A program made the translations under genes and the position numbers. 64,000 nt of DNA, taken from the NCBI GenBank assembly GCA_965276785.1, contig OZ255629.1:1426001-1490000 (forward strand), written 5' to 3'. This document shows, in pieces, positions 1 to 8,746 of the stretch. How positions within the stretch are numbered: the stretch's first letter is position 1; each line of letters opens with the position of its first letter. This DNA is from LMUY01 sp965276785 (GTDB taxonomy: Bacteria; Pseudomonadota; Alphaproteobacteria; Acetobacterales; Acetobacteraceae). Below the pieces are notes generated by a model that saw only the letters and a list, made by a program, of their open reading frames with translations, was not told the DNA's origin and did not search any database.

Positions 1-299
1 GCAGGGCTCGCCCGGTGCCCTCAACATGAAACCGCTCCGACGGTGCGCCCGAGCGATTTTCTAGTACGCCTGTGGAGCTTGTGGACCCGAGGAAGAATCG
101 TTCCGGCCGCAATTCTGGACCAGTGCCGGCAAAGTCGGCAGGTTCGAGAGGATGCATGCAGCCGGCTAGCATCAATAGCGGCAGGCCAGCCCCGATGGCG
201 GCTCGCGCAAGAGAGCTTGGTGCAACTCTACGCGCGCTCATGCTCGTCGCCGACGCAGTGCATGACCGGACCATGTCCGGCCATGACGATGTAAGACCG
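1..299. other. Gene-free stretch at the left edge
   Basis: I find no convincing gene here; the short open frames overlap in several phases and resemble no family I know. Near 262-292 there is a string resembling the right end of the 139-bp repeats found elsewhere in the window (ending in tccggccatgacgatg), possibly a worn fragment of that family. The segment also lies downstream of the DJ-1 gene, so it may hold its terminator, though I see no clear hairpin. Confidence 0.4.
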
Positions 300-860
300 T
301 TAAGCCGCCTTCTTCTGTAATCCTTGTGCAAAAACCCGCACGAGCTGCTGGTTGAACGCGGCAAGGTCATCCGGCTTGCGGGAGGTCACGAGCTTTCCGT
401 CCACCACGCATTCCTGATCCACCCAGTTCGCCCCGGCATTGCGCAAGTCGGTCTGCAGCGACGGCCACGACGTCATCGTCTTGCCGCGCACTGCATCCGC
501 CTCGATCAATGTCCAAGGTCCATGACAAATCGCGCCGATCGGCTTGCCGCTCTGGGCGAAATGCCGCACGAATGCCACGGCGTCCTTGTCCACCCGCAAG
601 TAGTCCGGGTTGGCAACACCGCCAGGTAGCACCAGTGCATCGAACTGGTCGGCCGTAACCGCGGCCAGAGCCTGGTCCACCGGGAGCTGGTCGCCTTTCT
701 GATCGTGGTTCATGCCTTGAATGCTGCCGGCTTTGAGGGAAACCACCGTCACCTGCGCCCCCGCCTGCTTCAGCGCCTTGACCGGTTCCGTGAGTTCCAC
801 CTGCTCGACGCCGTTGGTGGCCAGCACGGCGACCTGGAGTCCATTGAGTTCCTGCGCCAT
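300..860 (-). CDS. DJ-1/PfpI family protein (class I glutamine amidotransferase-like)
   Basis: A 186-residue cytoplasmic protein of the DJ-1/PfpI superfamily, whose members act as proteases, chaperones or glyoxalase/deglycase-type stress enzymes. The single domain spans almost the whole protein. The nucleophile elbow is the motif AICHGPW around residue 113, with the catalytic cysteine followed by histidine as in PfpI/YhbO proteins. VLPGG near residue 98 is the usual preceding strand-turn. It lies downstream of pgk on the same strand with a 58-nt gap, so it may be the last gene of the gap-pgk operon. A role in coping with reactive carbonyls from triose phosphates is an attractive inference, but the exact activity cannot be read from sequence. 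Confidence 0.85.
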   Translation of the reverse strand: MAQELNGLQVAVLATNGVEQVELTEPVKALKQAGAQVTVVSLKAGSIQGMNHDQKGDQLPVDQALAAVTADQFDALVLPGGVANPDYLRVDKDAVAFVRHFAQSGKPIGAICHGPWTLIEADAVRGKTMTSWPSLQTDLRNAGANWVDQECVVDGKLVTSRKPDDLAAFNQQLVRVFAQGLQKKAA

Positions 861-918
861 CGATTACCTCCTTCGTGGTGCACGGGCTCAAACCGCCACG
901 GCCTGCCAGGGTTTGCAG

Positions 919-2124
919 TCACGCGGTCACGCTCTCGCTATGCAGCACCGCCACGCCGGGCAGCACCTTGCCCTCCATCCATTCCAGAAACGCGCCGCCT
1001 GCCGAGGACACGTAGCTCAGCCGCTCCAGCACGCCCGCCTGGCGCAGCGCGGCGACCGTATCCCCGCCGCCGGCCACGCTGCGCAGCGACCCGGCTTGCG
1101 TAGCCTCGGCGACCGCCTGAGCCAAGGCCATGGTGGCGCCCTCGAACGGCGGCGTCTCGAACGCGCCAAGCGGGCCGTTCCAGACCAGGGTGCGCCAGCC
1201 GCCGAGCCGCCGCTTCAGGTCGGCGACGCTCGCCGGACCCACGTCCAGCATCATGCTGCCGGCAGGAATGGCGCCGACCGGGACGGTCTCGGTCGCGGGA
1301 TTCGGCTTGAACTCGGCGGCGACCACCGCGTCGGTGGGCAGCACCACCTCGCAGCCCAATTCCGCGGCTCGGGTGAGGATCCTGCGCGCGGTCTTATGCA
1401 TCTCCGCCTCCTGCAGCGAGCGCCCGACTGAAAGTCCCTGCGCGGCGAGAAAGGTGTTGGCCATGGCGCCGCCGATCACCAGCGCGTCCACGCGGCCCAC
1501 CAGGTTCTGCAACAGGTCGAGCTTGGTCGAGACCTTGGAGCCGCCGACGATCGCCGCGACCGGCCGTGCTGGCGTGCCGAGTGCTGCTTCGAGTGCCTCC
1601 AATTCCGCCTGCATCAGCCGGCCGGCATAGGCGGGCAGCAAGCGGCCGATTCCCTCCGTGCTAGCATGGGCGCGATGGGCGGCGGAAAACGCGTCATGCA
1701 CGAAAATCTCTGCCAAGGCGGCGAATTCGCGCACCAGCGCCGGGTCGTTGTCCTCCTCCCCGGGGTGGTAGCGGGTGTTCTCCAGCAACAGCACCTCGCC
1801 ATCCCGCAGCGCCGCGGCCGCCTCGTGCGCCACCGGCCCGGTGCTGTCCTGGGCAAAGCGCACCGGCTTGCCCAAGACCTCTGCCAGGGCGACCGCCATC
1901 GGGGCGAGCGACATGTGCGGCACCCGCTTGCCCTTCGGCCGGTCGAAATGGCTGAACACGATCACCTTCGCCCCACCCTCCGCCAACTCGCGGATGGTGG
2001 GGGAGAGGCGCTCGATGCGGGTGAGGTCGGTGATGCGGCCGTCCCGCACCGGCACATTGAGGTCGGCGCGCACCAGCACCCGGCGGCCGCGCACCGCCAC
2101 CCCGTCCAGCGTCCGGAACGCCAT
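919..2124 (-). CDS. pgk: Phosphoglycerate kinase
   Basis: Phosphoglycerate kinase (401 aa) interconverts 1,3-bisphosphoglycerate plus ADP and 3-phosphoglycerate plus ATP in glycolysis, gluconeogenesis or the Calvin cycle. The N-terminal substrate-binding signature RADLNVPV is followed by SHFDRPKG, and the C-terminal nucleotide domain carries GGGDTVAAL. I place the start at the ATG at 2124, which begins MAFRTLDG; the frame stays open further upstream, but those 19 codons run into gap and do not resemble the family. Only two nucleotides separate this start from the gap stop codon, so the two are surely co-transcribed and probably translationally coupled. The length is typical for bacterial Pgk. 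Confidence 0.95.
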   Translation of the reverse strand: MAFRTLDGVAVRGRRVLVRADLNVPVRDGRITDLTRIERLSPTIRELAEGGAKVIVFSHFDRPKGKRVPHMSLAPMAVALAEVLGKPVRFAQDSTGPVAHEAAAALRDGEVLLLENTRYHPGEEDNDPALVREFAALAEIFVHDAFSAAHRAHASTEGIGRLLPAYAGRLMQAELEALEAALGTPARPVAAIVGGSKVSTKLDLLQNLVGRVDALVIGGAMANTFLAAQGLSVGRSLQEAEMHKTARRILTRAAELGCEVVLPTDAVVAAEFKPNPATETVPVGAIPAGSMMLDVGPASVADLKRRLGGWRTLVWNGPLGAFETPPFEGATMALAQAVAEATQAGSLRSVAGGGDTVAALRQAGVLERLSYVSSAGGAFLEWMEGKVLPGVAVLHSESVTA

Positions 2125-2126
2125 GG

Positions 2127-3143
2127 CTACAGGCTGCCGAACAGGGCGGCGGTGTCGCTCATGCGCGAGCTGAAGCCCCACTCGTTGTCATACCAGCCGG
2201 CGACGCGAACCATCTGGCCGCCGTCGAGCGAGGCGGTTTGGGTGGAATCGAACGAGCAGGAGGCGGCGACGTGGTTGAAATCGACGCTCACAAGCTGGTC
2301 CGTGCTGTAGTCCAGTATCCCTTTGAGCGCGCCTTCCGCGGCGGTTTTCATCGCAGCGTTGATCGCGTCGCGGCTGGCGGGCTTGGCCAGGTTCGCGTCC
2401 AGCGACACCAGGCTGACATTGGGCGTCGGCACCCGGATCGAGGTTCCGTCCAGCTTGCCCGCGAGCTCCGGCAACACCAGGCCGACCGCCTTGGCCGCCC
2501 CCGTGGAGGTGGGGATCATCGAGACCGCCGCCGCGCGGGCGCGGTGCAGGTCGCGGTGCAGCGTGTCCACCGTCTTTTGGTCGCCGGTGTAGGAGTGGAT
2601 CGTCACCATATATCCGCGCAACACGCCGAACGCGTCATGCAGCACCTTCACCATCGGTACCAGGCAGTTGGTCGTGCAGGAAGCGTTGGAAATCACCGTC
2701 ATGTCGGACGTGATCACCGAGTGGTTTACGCCGTAGACGATGGTGGCATCCACCCCATCGGCGGGGGCGCTGATCAGCACCTTGCGCGCCCCGGCGGCGA
2801 TCAGCTTGGCGGCGTCCGCCTTCTTGGTGAACAGGCCGGTGCATTCCATCGCCACGTCGACGCCCTGATAGGGCACGCGGGCCGGGTCGCGCTCGGCGGA
2901 GACGCGGATCGGGCCGTAGCTGCGGCCGTTATAGTGGATGGTGATGCTGTCGCCTTCTACCGAGACGTTGCCCGGGAAGCGACTATGCACGCTGTCGTAG
3001 CGGAACAGGTGGGCATTGGCTTCCACGCTGCCCAAGTCGTTGATGGCCACCGGCTCCACGTCGGTGCGCCCGCTCTCCACGATGGCACGAAGCACGAGAC
3101 GTCCGATGCGGCCAAACCCGTTGATGGCGACTTTCACAGCCAT
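2127..3143 (-). CDS. gap: Glyceraldehyde-3-phosphate dehydrogenase, type I
   Basis: GAPDH of 338 residues, catalysing the NAD(P)-dependent oxidative phosphorylation of glyceraldehyde 3-phosphate. The N-terminal Rossmann motif INGFGRIGR and the active-site signature SNASCTTNCL, with the catalytic cysteine near residue 155, are intact. The C-terminal WYDNEWG is also typical. A strong Shine-Dalgarno (AGGAGAG) lies about 8 nt before the ATG. The gene sits between the transketolase-like gene and pgk, the order known from Calvin-cycle and glycolytic operons in proteobacteria. No aldolase or Rubisco gene is seen in the window, so the flux direction is not settled by context. Confidence 0.96.
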   Translation of the reverse strand: MAVKVAINGFGRIGRLVLRAIVESGRTDVEPVAINDLGSVEANAHLFRYDSVHSRFPGNVSVEGDSITIHYNGRSYGPIRVSAERDPARVPYQGVDVAMECTGLFTKKADAAKLIAAGARKVLISAPADGVDATIVYGVNHSVITSDMTVISNASCTTNCLVPMVKVLHDAFGVLRGYMVTIHSYTGDQKTVDTLHRDLHRARAAAVSMIPTSTGAAKAVGLVLPELAGKLDGTSIRVPTPNVSLVSLDANLAKPASRDAINAAMKTAAEGALKGILDYSTDQLVSVDFNHVAASCSFDSTQTASLDGGQMVRVAGWYDNEWGFSSRMSDTAALFGSL

Positions 3144-3208
3144 GGGATTGCTCTCCTAGTTAGATGAACCTCATGTAACGAGACTGCCGCGCGAGGGCTA
3201 GTGTTCGT

Positions 3209-5119
3209 TCATAGTCCGGCGAGGCGGCGGCGAACCACGCTGGTCACGCCCTCCACAGTCAACCCGAACGCGCGGAACAGGTCGCCGGCGGGAGCCGAAG
3301 CGCCGAAGCCGGGCAGGCCCAGGAACACGCCGTCCTCGCCGAGCCACCGCTCCCAGCCGAAGCCGCAGGCGGCCTCGATGCCGAACCGGGGCGCCTGGCC
3401 CAACACCTGGGCGCGGGTGACGGCGTCCGCGGCGGCGAACAGCGACCAAGCCGGCATCGAGACCACGGCGACGGCGATCCCTTCGCCCATCAGCCGCTCC
3501 CGCGCGGCGAGCGCCAGGCCCACCTCGCTGCCGCTGGCGATCAGCGTGGCCGCGCGGGGGCCGTTGGCCTCGGCTAGCACATAGGCGCCGCGGGCGGAGC
3601 GGTTCTCCGCCGTGTCGGTGCGCAGCGCAGGCACCGGCTGCTCTGACAGCACCAGCAGGGATGGGCCCGCGGTGCGCCGAATCGCCAACTCGCAACACTC
3701 CGCCGTCTCCACCGCATCCGCCGGGCGCAGCACCAGCAGGTTGGGCAGCGCCCGCAGCCCGGCGAGTTGCTCAGCCGGCTGGAACGCGGCACCGTCGGCG
3801 CCCAGGCCGATGCTGTCATGGGTGGCCACGTAGATCACCCGCAGTCCCATCATGGCGGACAAACGCAAGGCCGGCCGCATACCGTCGGTGGCGGCAAGCG
3901 GGGCCACGGCATAGGGCAGCACGCCGCGGTGCAGCGCGAGCCCGTTCAGGCACGCGGCCATGCCATGTTCGCGCGGCCCGTAGTGCACCTGGCGCCGAGA
4001 GAAGCTGCCCGGCGCCACCGCCGCGCCGCGCCGCGCGCTCCAATGAGTTTGGCCGCCGATCATTTCCGGCACGCCCGGCGTCAAACCATCCAGCAGCCGT
4101 TCCGCCCAGCTCCGGGTGCTGGCGGCGCTGCGGTCGGCGGCCAGGTCGGCCTTCACCGCCCCAAGCCGCTCCGCCCAGCCTTCCGGCAAGCGCCCCGCCA
4201 GGACCCGGTCGAACTCCGCACGCAACGGATGGTGCGCCAGCCGCTTGAGCCAGACCCGCCGGGCCGTGCTGCCGCGCCGGCCGGCTTCGGCCCACAGCAC
4301 AGATCCAGCGGCAAGCGGTTGACCGCCATCGCGCCGGCCGCCGGTGCAGCAAGCGATCAGGGTCGGGCGGCGGGCGCGGGCGGACAGCGACAGTGCGGCA
4401 TGGATTGCCGCTCGATCCTGCGCGTCCACGGTGCGAGTGGCCCAGCCCAAGGCGGCAAAGCGCCGCATGGTGTCCTCACACCCCGCCAGGCTCTCACTGC
4501 CGTCAACGTCCCCTTGGTCCAGCACGATGCAGAGCTTGTCCAGCCGCAAGGAGCCCGCGAGCCACGCCGCCTCGTGACTGATGCCCTGAGCGACGTCGCC
4601 GGCCGTGGCGAGCACCCAAGTGCGATGATCCACCAAGCTCTTGCCGAAGCGCGCAGCCAGCAGGCGTTCAGCCAGCGCCATCCCGACTGCGATGCCGAGC
4701 CCTTGTCCCAGCGGGCCGGTGGTCGCCTCAATGCCGGGATGTGCGCTCGCGTCCGGATGACCGCAACAGGGACTGCCGAACTGCCGGTGCGCCGAGAGCG
4801 CCTGCCGATCCATGCCGTCGTGACCGGACAGGTGGAGCAGGGCATAGAGCAAGGGAGCGCCGTGACCCGGCGAGAGCACGAACCGGTCGCGGTCGGGCCA
4901 GTGCGGGTCGGCGGCATCAAACCGGTGGAAGCTGGACCACAGCACCGCCGCCGCCTCGGCCATGGCGCCGGCGAAACAGGAGCTCTGTGGGTTGGTCGCG
5001 CTGGCCATGCCGCAGGCGACGTCACGCAACTGCGCTGCCATGTCGCCACCCAATGGCCCATCCGGGACGGGCTGGAGTACTGCCGTGTCGACGGTCCGGC
5101 CGTCGACGAGCCAAGTCAT
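3209..5119 (-). CDS. Transketolase homologue with a degraded active site
   Basis: A 636-residue, full-length transketolase homologue with the pyrophosphate, pyrimidine and C-terminal domains in order. Retained features include GHG at 85-87, GPLGQG at 135-140, the THDSIGLG stretch at 433-440 and the pyrimidine-domain glutamate at 384 (YGPREHG). Many catalytic or cofactor residues are changed relative to Escherichia coli TktA: the N-terminal SGHPG is TNPQS; the thiamine-diphosphate/Mg motif GDG...N is shortened to GDV at 174-176 with DQG at 201-203 where the metal-binding Asn should be; the His of DGPTHQP is Phe446; the His261 region has no His; SRQ near the C-terminus is SEQ. It lies 65 nt upstream of gap. 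The reading frame is intact, so a non-enzymatic or altered role is more likely than a recent pseudogene; this is inference. Confidence 0.85.
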   Translation of the reverse strand: MTWLVDGRTVDTAVLQPVPDGPLGGDMAAQLRDVACGMASATNPQSSCFAGAMAEAAAVLWSSFHRFDAADPHWPDRDRFVLSPGHGAPLLYALLHLSGHDGMDRQALSAHRQFGSPCCGHPDASAHPGIEATTGPLGQGLGIAVGMALAERLLAARFGKSLVDHRTWVLATAGDVAQGISHEAAWLAGSLRLDKLCIVLDQGDVDGSESLAGCEDTMRRFAALGWATRTVDAQDRAAIHAALSLSARARRPTLIACCTGGRRDGGQPLAAGSVLWAEAGRRGSTARRVWLKRLAHHPLRAEFDRVLAGRLPEGWAERLGAVKADLAADRSAASTRSWAERLLDGLTPGVPEMIGGQTHWSARRGAAVAPGSFSRRQVHYGPREHGMAACLNGLALHRGVLPYAVAPLAATDGMRPALRLSAMMGLRVIYVATHDSIGLGADGAAFQPAEQLAGLRALPNLLVLRPADAVETAECCELAIRRTAGPSLLVLSEQPVPALRTDTAENRSARGAYVLAEANGPRAATLIASGSEVGLALAARERLMGEGIAVAVVSMPAWSLFAAADAVTRAQVLGQAPRFGIEAACGFGWERWLGEDGVFLGLPGFGASAPAGDLFRAFGLTVEGVTSVVRRRLAGL

Positions 5120-5245
5120 GCGAAACCCTGCATCAAAGTGGTGTAGGAGGCGACCGCGAGAGCGACAAGCCGCAGAGGTGTTACGGCGAGTCTGCCGCTC
5201 TCGTAATTTTAGATGCCATTCAACTTGTCAGGGCTGCACTTCCCG

Positions 5246-6742
5246 CTACTCGGCCGCTTTTGCGATCCCGCCGAGCCCGAGACCTTCCGCAACGCGGCGT
5301 CCGAACTCCGGGTGGACCTTGAACCAGTGCTTCAGCATTCGCTCTTGGATCGGCCGTGGGTCGGCAATCGCCATCATCGGATTGCTCATGCTGGCTACGA
5401 TATTGTCCACCAGATGCGCCCGGCCCTCATCGTCCAATACCTTCTCCCACAACAGGCGCGGCTGGCCGTAATAGTCCATGTCATCGCAAGCATAGGTAAC
5501 GTAGCGGTCGCCGTTGCCATCGATTCGCAGCGGCGGCTCCCCCACCGAACGGTCCTCCACCGGGCCGCCGAAGCTGTTCGGCTCATAATCCACCGTGCCG
5601 CCGCCATTGCCGTCGACCCGCATGCCGCCATCGCGGTTATAGGTGTTGACCGATGCGGCTCGCGCCTGGTTAACCGGGATTTGCTGATAGTTGGTGCCGA
5701 TGCGGTAGCGGTGAGCGTCCGGGTAGGACAGGATGCGGTTCTGCAACATCTTGTCCGGGCTGAAGCCGATGCCCGGCACGACATTGGACGGCTCGAACGC
5801 CGCCTGCTCCACCTCGGCGAAGTAGTTCTGCGGGTTGCGGTTGAGTTCCATCGCCCCGACGTCGATCAAGGGGTAATCCGAATGCGGCCATACCTTGGTC
5901 AGGTCGAACGGATTCCACTTGTAGCTAACGGCGTCCGCCTCCGGCATCACTTGAATCTTCATGGTCCAGCGCGGGAAGTCGCCCGCCTCGATCGCTTTGT
6001 AGAGGTCCTCGGAGGAACTGTCCGGGTTCTCGCCCATGACCTTGGTGGCTTCGGCGTCGGTCAGGTTCTTGGCGCCCTGCTGCGAGAGGAAGTGGAACTT
6101 CACCCAGAACCGCTCGCCGCCTTGGTTCCACAGGCTGAAGGTGTGGCTGCCATAGCCGTGCATGAAGCGGGCCGAAACCGGCGTGCCGCGGTCGGAATAC
6201 AGGATCATCACCTGATGGATCGCTTCCGGCGAGAGACCCCAAAAATCCCACCGCCGCCAATGCGGCTTCAGATGCGTGCCGGGATCGCGCTTTTGGGTGC
6301 GGATGAAGTCGCTGAACTTCAGCGGGTCGCGCACGAAGAAGATGGGCGTGTTGTTGCCCACCATATCCCAGTTGCCTTCCTCGGTGTAGAATTTCAGCGA
6401 GAAGCCGCGCGGGTCCCGCGCCACGTCCGCCGACCCGCTTTCGCCGCCCACGGTCGAGAAGCGGGCAAACATGTCACACCGGTTGCCCACCTTGCCGAAC
6501 AGCTTGGCGCGCGTGTAGCGGCTGATGTCGTTCGTCACGGTGAACGTGCCGTGGGCGCCATAGCCCTTGGCGTGCACCACGCGTTCCGGCACCCGCTCGC
6601 GGTTGAAGTGCGCCATCTTCTCGACTAGCGCGAAATCCTGCATCAGCATCGGCCCGCGCGGCCCGGCGGTCAGCGAATGCTGATTGTCAACGATTGGGTT
6701 GCCAAACTCAGTGGTCATGGTCTTGGTTGGTGAGTCGCCCAT
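5246..6742 (-). CDS. katA: Monofunctional haem catalase
   Basis: A 498-residue catalase that dismutates hydrogen peroxide to water and oxygen in the cytoplasm. The distal histidine lies in RVVHAKGYGAHG near residue 57, the distal Asn in MVGNNTPIFF, and the proximal haem-ligand tyrosine in RILSYPDAHRYRIG around residue 350. The length fits the small-subunit (clade 3) catalases rather than the large KatE type. A GGAGGG ribosome-binding site just upstream supports the start at MGDSPTK; a second ATG eight codons later is possible. It has no obvious operon partner: the next gene downstream on the same strand is the transketolase-like gene after 126 nt. The symbol is by family resemblance only. Confidence 0.95.
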   Translation of the reverse strand: MGDSPTKTMTTEFGNPIVDNQHSLTAGPRGPMLMQDFALVEKMAHFNRERVPERVVHAKGYGAHGTFTVTNDISRYTRAKLFGKVGNRCDMFARFSTVGGESGSADVARDPRGFSLKFYTEEGNWDMVGNNTPIFFVRDPLKFSDFIRTQKRDPGTHLKPHWRRWDFWGLSPEAIHQVMILYSDRGTPVSARFMHGYGSHTFSLWNQGGERFWVKFHFLSQQGAKNLTDAEATKVMGENPDSSSEDLYKAIEAGDFPRWTMKIQVMPEADAVSYKWNPFDLTKVWPHSDYPLIDVGAMELNRNPQNYFAEVEQAAFEPSNVVPGIGFSPDKMLQNRILSYPDAHRYRIGTNYQQIPVNQARAASVNTYNRDGGMRVDGNGGGTVDYEPNSFGGPVEDRSVGEPPLRIDGNGDRYVTYACDDMDYYGQPRLLWEKVLDDEGRAHLVDNIVASMSNPMMAIADPRPIQERMLKHWFKVHPEFGRRVAEGLGLGGIAKAAE

Positions 6743-6834
6743 AGAGCCCTCCAGCGAAATTTGGATAAAACGTTAACGCCGACCCGGCTCCCCTGTTCCT
6801 TCGCCAAGCGGGCCAAGGGGGATTGCACAGTCGC

Positions 6835-6966
6835 CATCACGGCCGGACTGAATCGAGCCATCCACGGCGTCCGAACGCAGCCGGCTTGTGGCGTGGGAAC
6901 TCCAGAGGGTGCGAAGCCGTGTCGTCCGACGTCGCCAGCCGAAGCGCGCGGATACCCGGATCAAGC
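6835..6966 (-). repeat. 139-bp-type repeat, copy 1 (inverted relative to copy 3)
   Basis: Read on the minus strand this copy runs cttgatccgggtatcc, then through ggctggcgacgtcggac and ctctggagttcc to ggacgccgtggatgg, and so matches the interior as well as the ends of the copy inside dusB (9766-9904), with several substitutions. The outer ends are imperfect inverted repeats of one another. It is non-coding here. Confidence 0.7.
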
Positions 6967-7011
6967 CCACGGCTGTCCGGTTCATGCCCGTCGTCTGGAA
7001 GTATGTTTGGT

Positions 7012-7180
7012 CGTCATGCCCGTGCTTGACACGGCCATCCACGCGGTCTGGCTGGCCAAGGTGAGCCATGACGTGCTCCATGGTGCGGCGAGCACCCCGT
7101 GGGTCCCTCCGTAGCCATTCCACCGGCTTTGCTCGCGGCACTTTTTGGCTGCTCCGCCCGGATCAAGTCCGGGCATGACG
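7012..7180. repeat. 139-bp-type repeat, copy 2 (shared ends, different centre)
   Basis: Begins cgtcatgcccgtgcttgac followed by ggccatccacg and ends cggatcaagtccgggcatgacg. The two ends are inverted repeats of each other and match the ends of the other copies, but the interior differs and is longer (169 bp in all). It lies between catalase and the ispDF-lipoprotein pair. Confidence 0.65.
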
Positions 7181-7219
7181 AGGCGAGTAAGATTAGAGCC
7201 GAATCCGACAGCTTTGTCG

Positions 7220-7522
7220 TTACCGCCAAATCCCCGGAACCCAGGCGTACTGCCCGCCCGATCCCGCCCAATGCGCGAACACATAGGCCCCGCTATGGCC
7301 ATCGAGCGCTTCATAGCGCCCCGGCTGGTAACGATACGAACCGCCGCTGTAATCCCAGTCGCCGGGATGCCAGATCAACTGCGTGCTGCTCACCGGCGGC
7401 AGAGGGACGGTCTCCGCCGGCAGGGCTGGGGGTGTTGGAAACGCGACGGGCGCTGCACAGCCGGCCGGCAGCAGCCCGAGCACGAAGGCAAACGACCGCA
7501 ACTCGGTCCAGTTCATCGTCAC
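7220..7522 (-). CDS. Small putative lipoprotein with a WxPGxW-type C-terminus
   Basis: A 100-residue protein with a hydrophobic N-terminus ending in LLPAGC, a slightly unusual lipobox (Pro at -3), suggesting lipidation at Cys22. The mature part is rich in Trp, Tyr and Gly, with LIWHPGDWDY near the middle and YAWVPGIW at the very end; such YxWxPGxW patterns occur in small envelope proteins of unknown function in alphaproteobacteria. It starts 4 nt after the ispDF stop codon and is probably co-transcribed with it. No function is assigned. Confidence 0.65.
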   Translation of the reverse strand: MTMNWTELRSFAFVLGLLPAGCAAPVAFPTPPALPAETVPLPPVSSTQLIWHPGDWDYSGGSYRYQPGRYEALDGHSGAYVFAHWAGSGGQYAWVPGIWR

Positions 7523-7526
7523 CTCC

Positions 7527-8657
7527 CTAACCCGGCAGCAGCAGCGTCACCGCAGCCTGCGCGGCAATCCCTTCGCCTCGGCCAGTAAAGCCCAGCCGCT
7601 CCGTGGTGGTGGCCTTCACCGAGACCCGGCCCGGTTCCACCTCCAGCAGCTCGGCCAGCCGTGCGATCATGGCCGGCGCATGCGGCGTGATCTTGGGCCG
7701 TTCGCAGATCAGCGTCACGTCCGCATTGCCCAGCATGCCGCCCCGGGCCGCAATCCGCCCGCCGGCATGGCGCAGGAACCGGGCGCTGTCCGCGTCCTTC
7801 CACTCCGCCTCGCTGGGCGGGAAATGGCGGCCGATATCGCCCTCCGCCAGGGCCCCATAGATCGCGTCACACAGCGCATGAACGCCGACATCGGCGTCCG
7901 AATGGCCGGCCAGGCCCCAATCATGCGGCACCGTCACCCCGCACAGCACCAACGGCCGCCCAGCCTCGATGGCATGCACATCGAACCCGGTGCCGACCCG
8001 CGGCACCAGTCCAGAACTGAGGGCACGTTGCAGCCGCACGAGGTCCTCCGGAGCGCAGAGCTTGATGTTGTTGTCGTCGCCCGGAACCAGCGCCACCGAA
8101 TGCCCGGCCTGCTCCAGTAGCGCAGCGTCGTCCGTGGCTCCCCCATCGCCCAAAGCATGCAGGGCCCGCAACAGGTGGTAGCGGAAGGCCTGCGGCGTTT
8201 GCGCACGATACAGCCCATCGCTAGCCAGGGTGGCCACCAACCGGCCCGACTGCACCCGCTTCAGCGCATCGGTTACCGGCAGCGCCGGGATCGCGCCGTC
8301 ATGGTTGCGCAGCGCCGCCAGCAAGGCGGGCACGATGCCGCCGGGCAAATAGGGCCGGGCGCCATCGTGCACCAGTACCACGTCGGGCGCCTGCGCCACC
8401 AGCGCCTGCAGCCCGGCGGCGACGCTCTCCTGCCGGTTGCGCCCCCCGGCCACCGCCGGCAGCACGGCCAGCCCGGCCAGCGCCGCAGCCACCGGCTCCG
8501 CCTCGCCCACCGGCAGCAACGCGTCGACATGGGGCAGCAGCGCCTCGGCAGCATGGCGCAGCACCGGTTTACCGAGTAGCGCGACCAGGGCGGGGGGAGT
8601 GTCGCTGCCGGACCAGCGGCCGGGTTCGGCAGCGAGCAGAAGGGCGGCAATTCGCAT
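7527..8657 (-). CDS. ispDF: Bifunctional IspD/IspF of the MEP isoprenoid pathway, with an altered IspD cofactor loop
   Basis: A 376-residue fusion of 2-C-methyl-erythritol 4-phosphate cytidylyltransferase (IspD, residues 1 to about 215) and MECDP synthase (IspF, about 220-376), two steps of the MEP pathway. The IspF half looks complete: FDVH and GHSDADV zinc ligands, the HFPPS loop and TTTERLGFTGRGEGI. In the IspD half, HDGARP, TDALKRV and NIKLCAPEDL are present. The glycine-rich CTP-binding loop, however, reads AAEPGRW...TPPA at residues 9-23 instead of AAG.G.R...PKQY, so the arginine and lysine matching Arg20 and Lys27 of the E. coli enzyme appear to be Trp15 and Pro22. Fused ispDF is common in alphaproteobacteria. 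Whether this IspD is active is uncertain. Confidence 0.9.
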   Translation of the reverse strand: MRIAALLLAAEPGRWSGSDTPPALVALLGKPVLRHAAEALLPHVDALLPVGEAEPVAAALAGLAVLPAVAGGRNRQESVAAGLQALVAQAPDVVLVHDGARPYLPGGIVPALLAALRNHDGAIPALPVTDALKRVQSGRLVATLASDGLYRAQTPQAFRYHLLRALHALGDGGATDDAALLEQAGHSVALVPGDDNNIKLCAPEDLVRLQRALSSGLVPRVGTGFDVHAIEAGRPLVLCGVTVPHDWGLAGHSDADVGVHALCDAIYGALAEGDIGRHFPPSEAEWKDADSARFLRHAGGRIAARGGMLGNADVTLICERPKITPHAPAMIARLAELLEVEPGRVSVKATTTERLGFTGRGEGIAAQAAVTLLLPG

Positions 8658-8746
8658 CCCTCAGCAATGCGCATGCTGCCCGCATGCCGTCAATCTGCGC
8701 GTCTTGCGTGATTGCCATGTGACACGGTCGCCGCTAGTTTGCCCAA

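Larger units (their letters stand above)
6743..7219. other. Intergenic region built largely of repeats
   Basis: Between the catalase start and the end of the small lipoprotein gene there is no credible coding sequence. The segment contains two members of the repeat family described separately (6835-6966 and 7012-7180). What remains on the catalase side is about 90 nt, which must hold the catalase promoter; I see no regulator-binding motif I can name. Confidence 0.6.
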
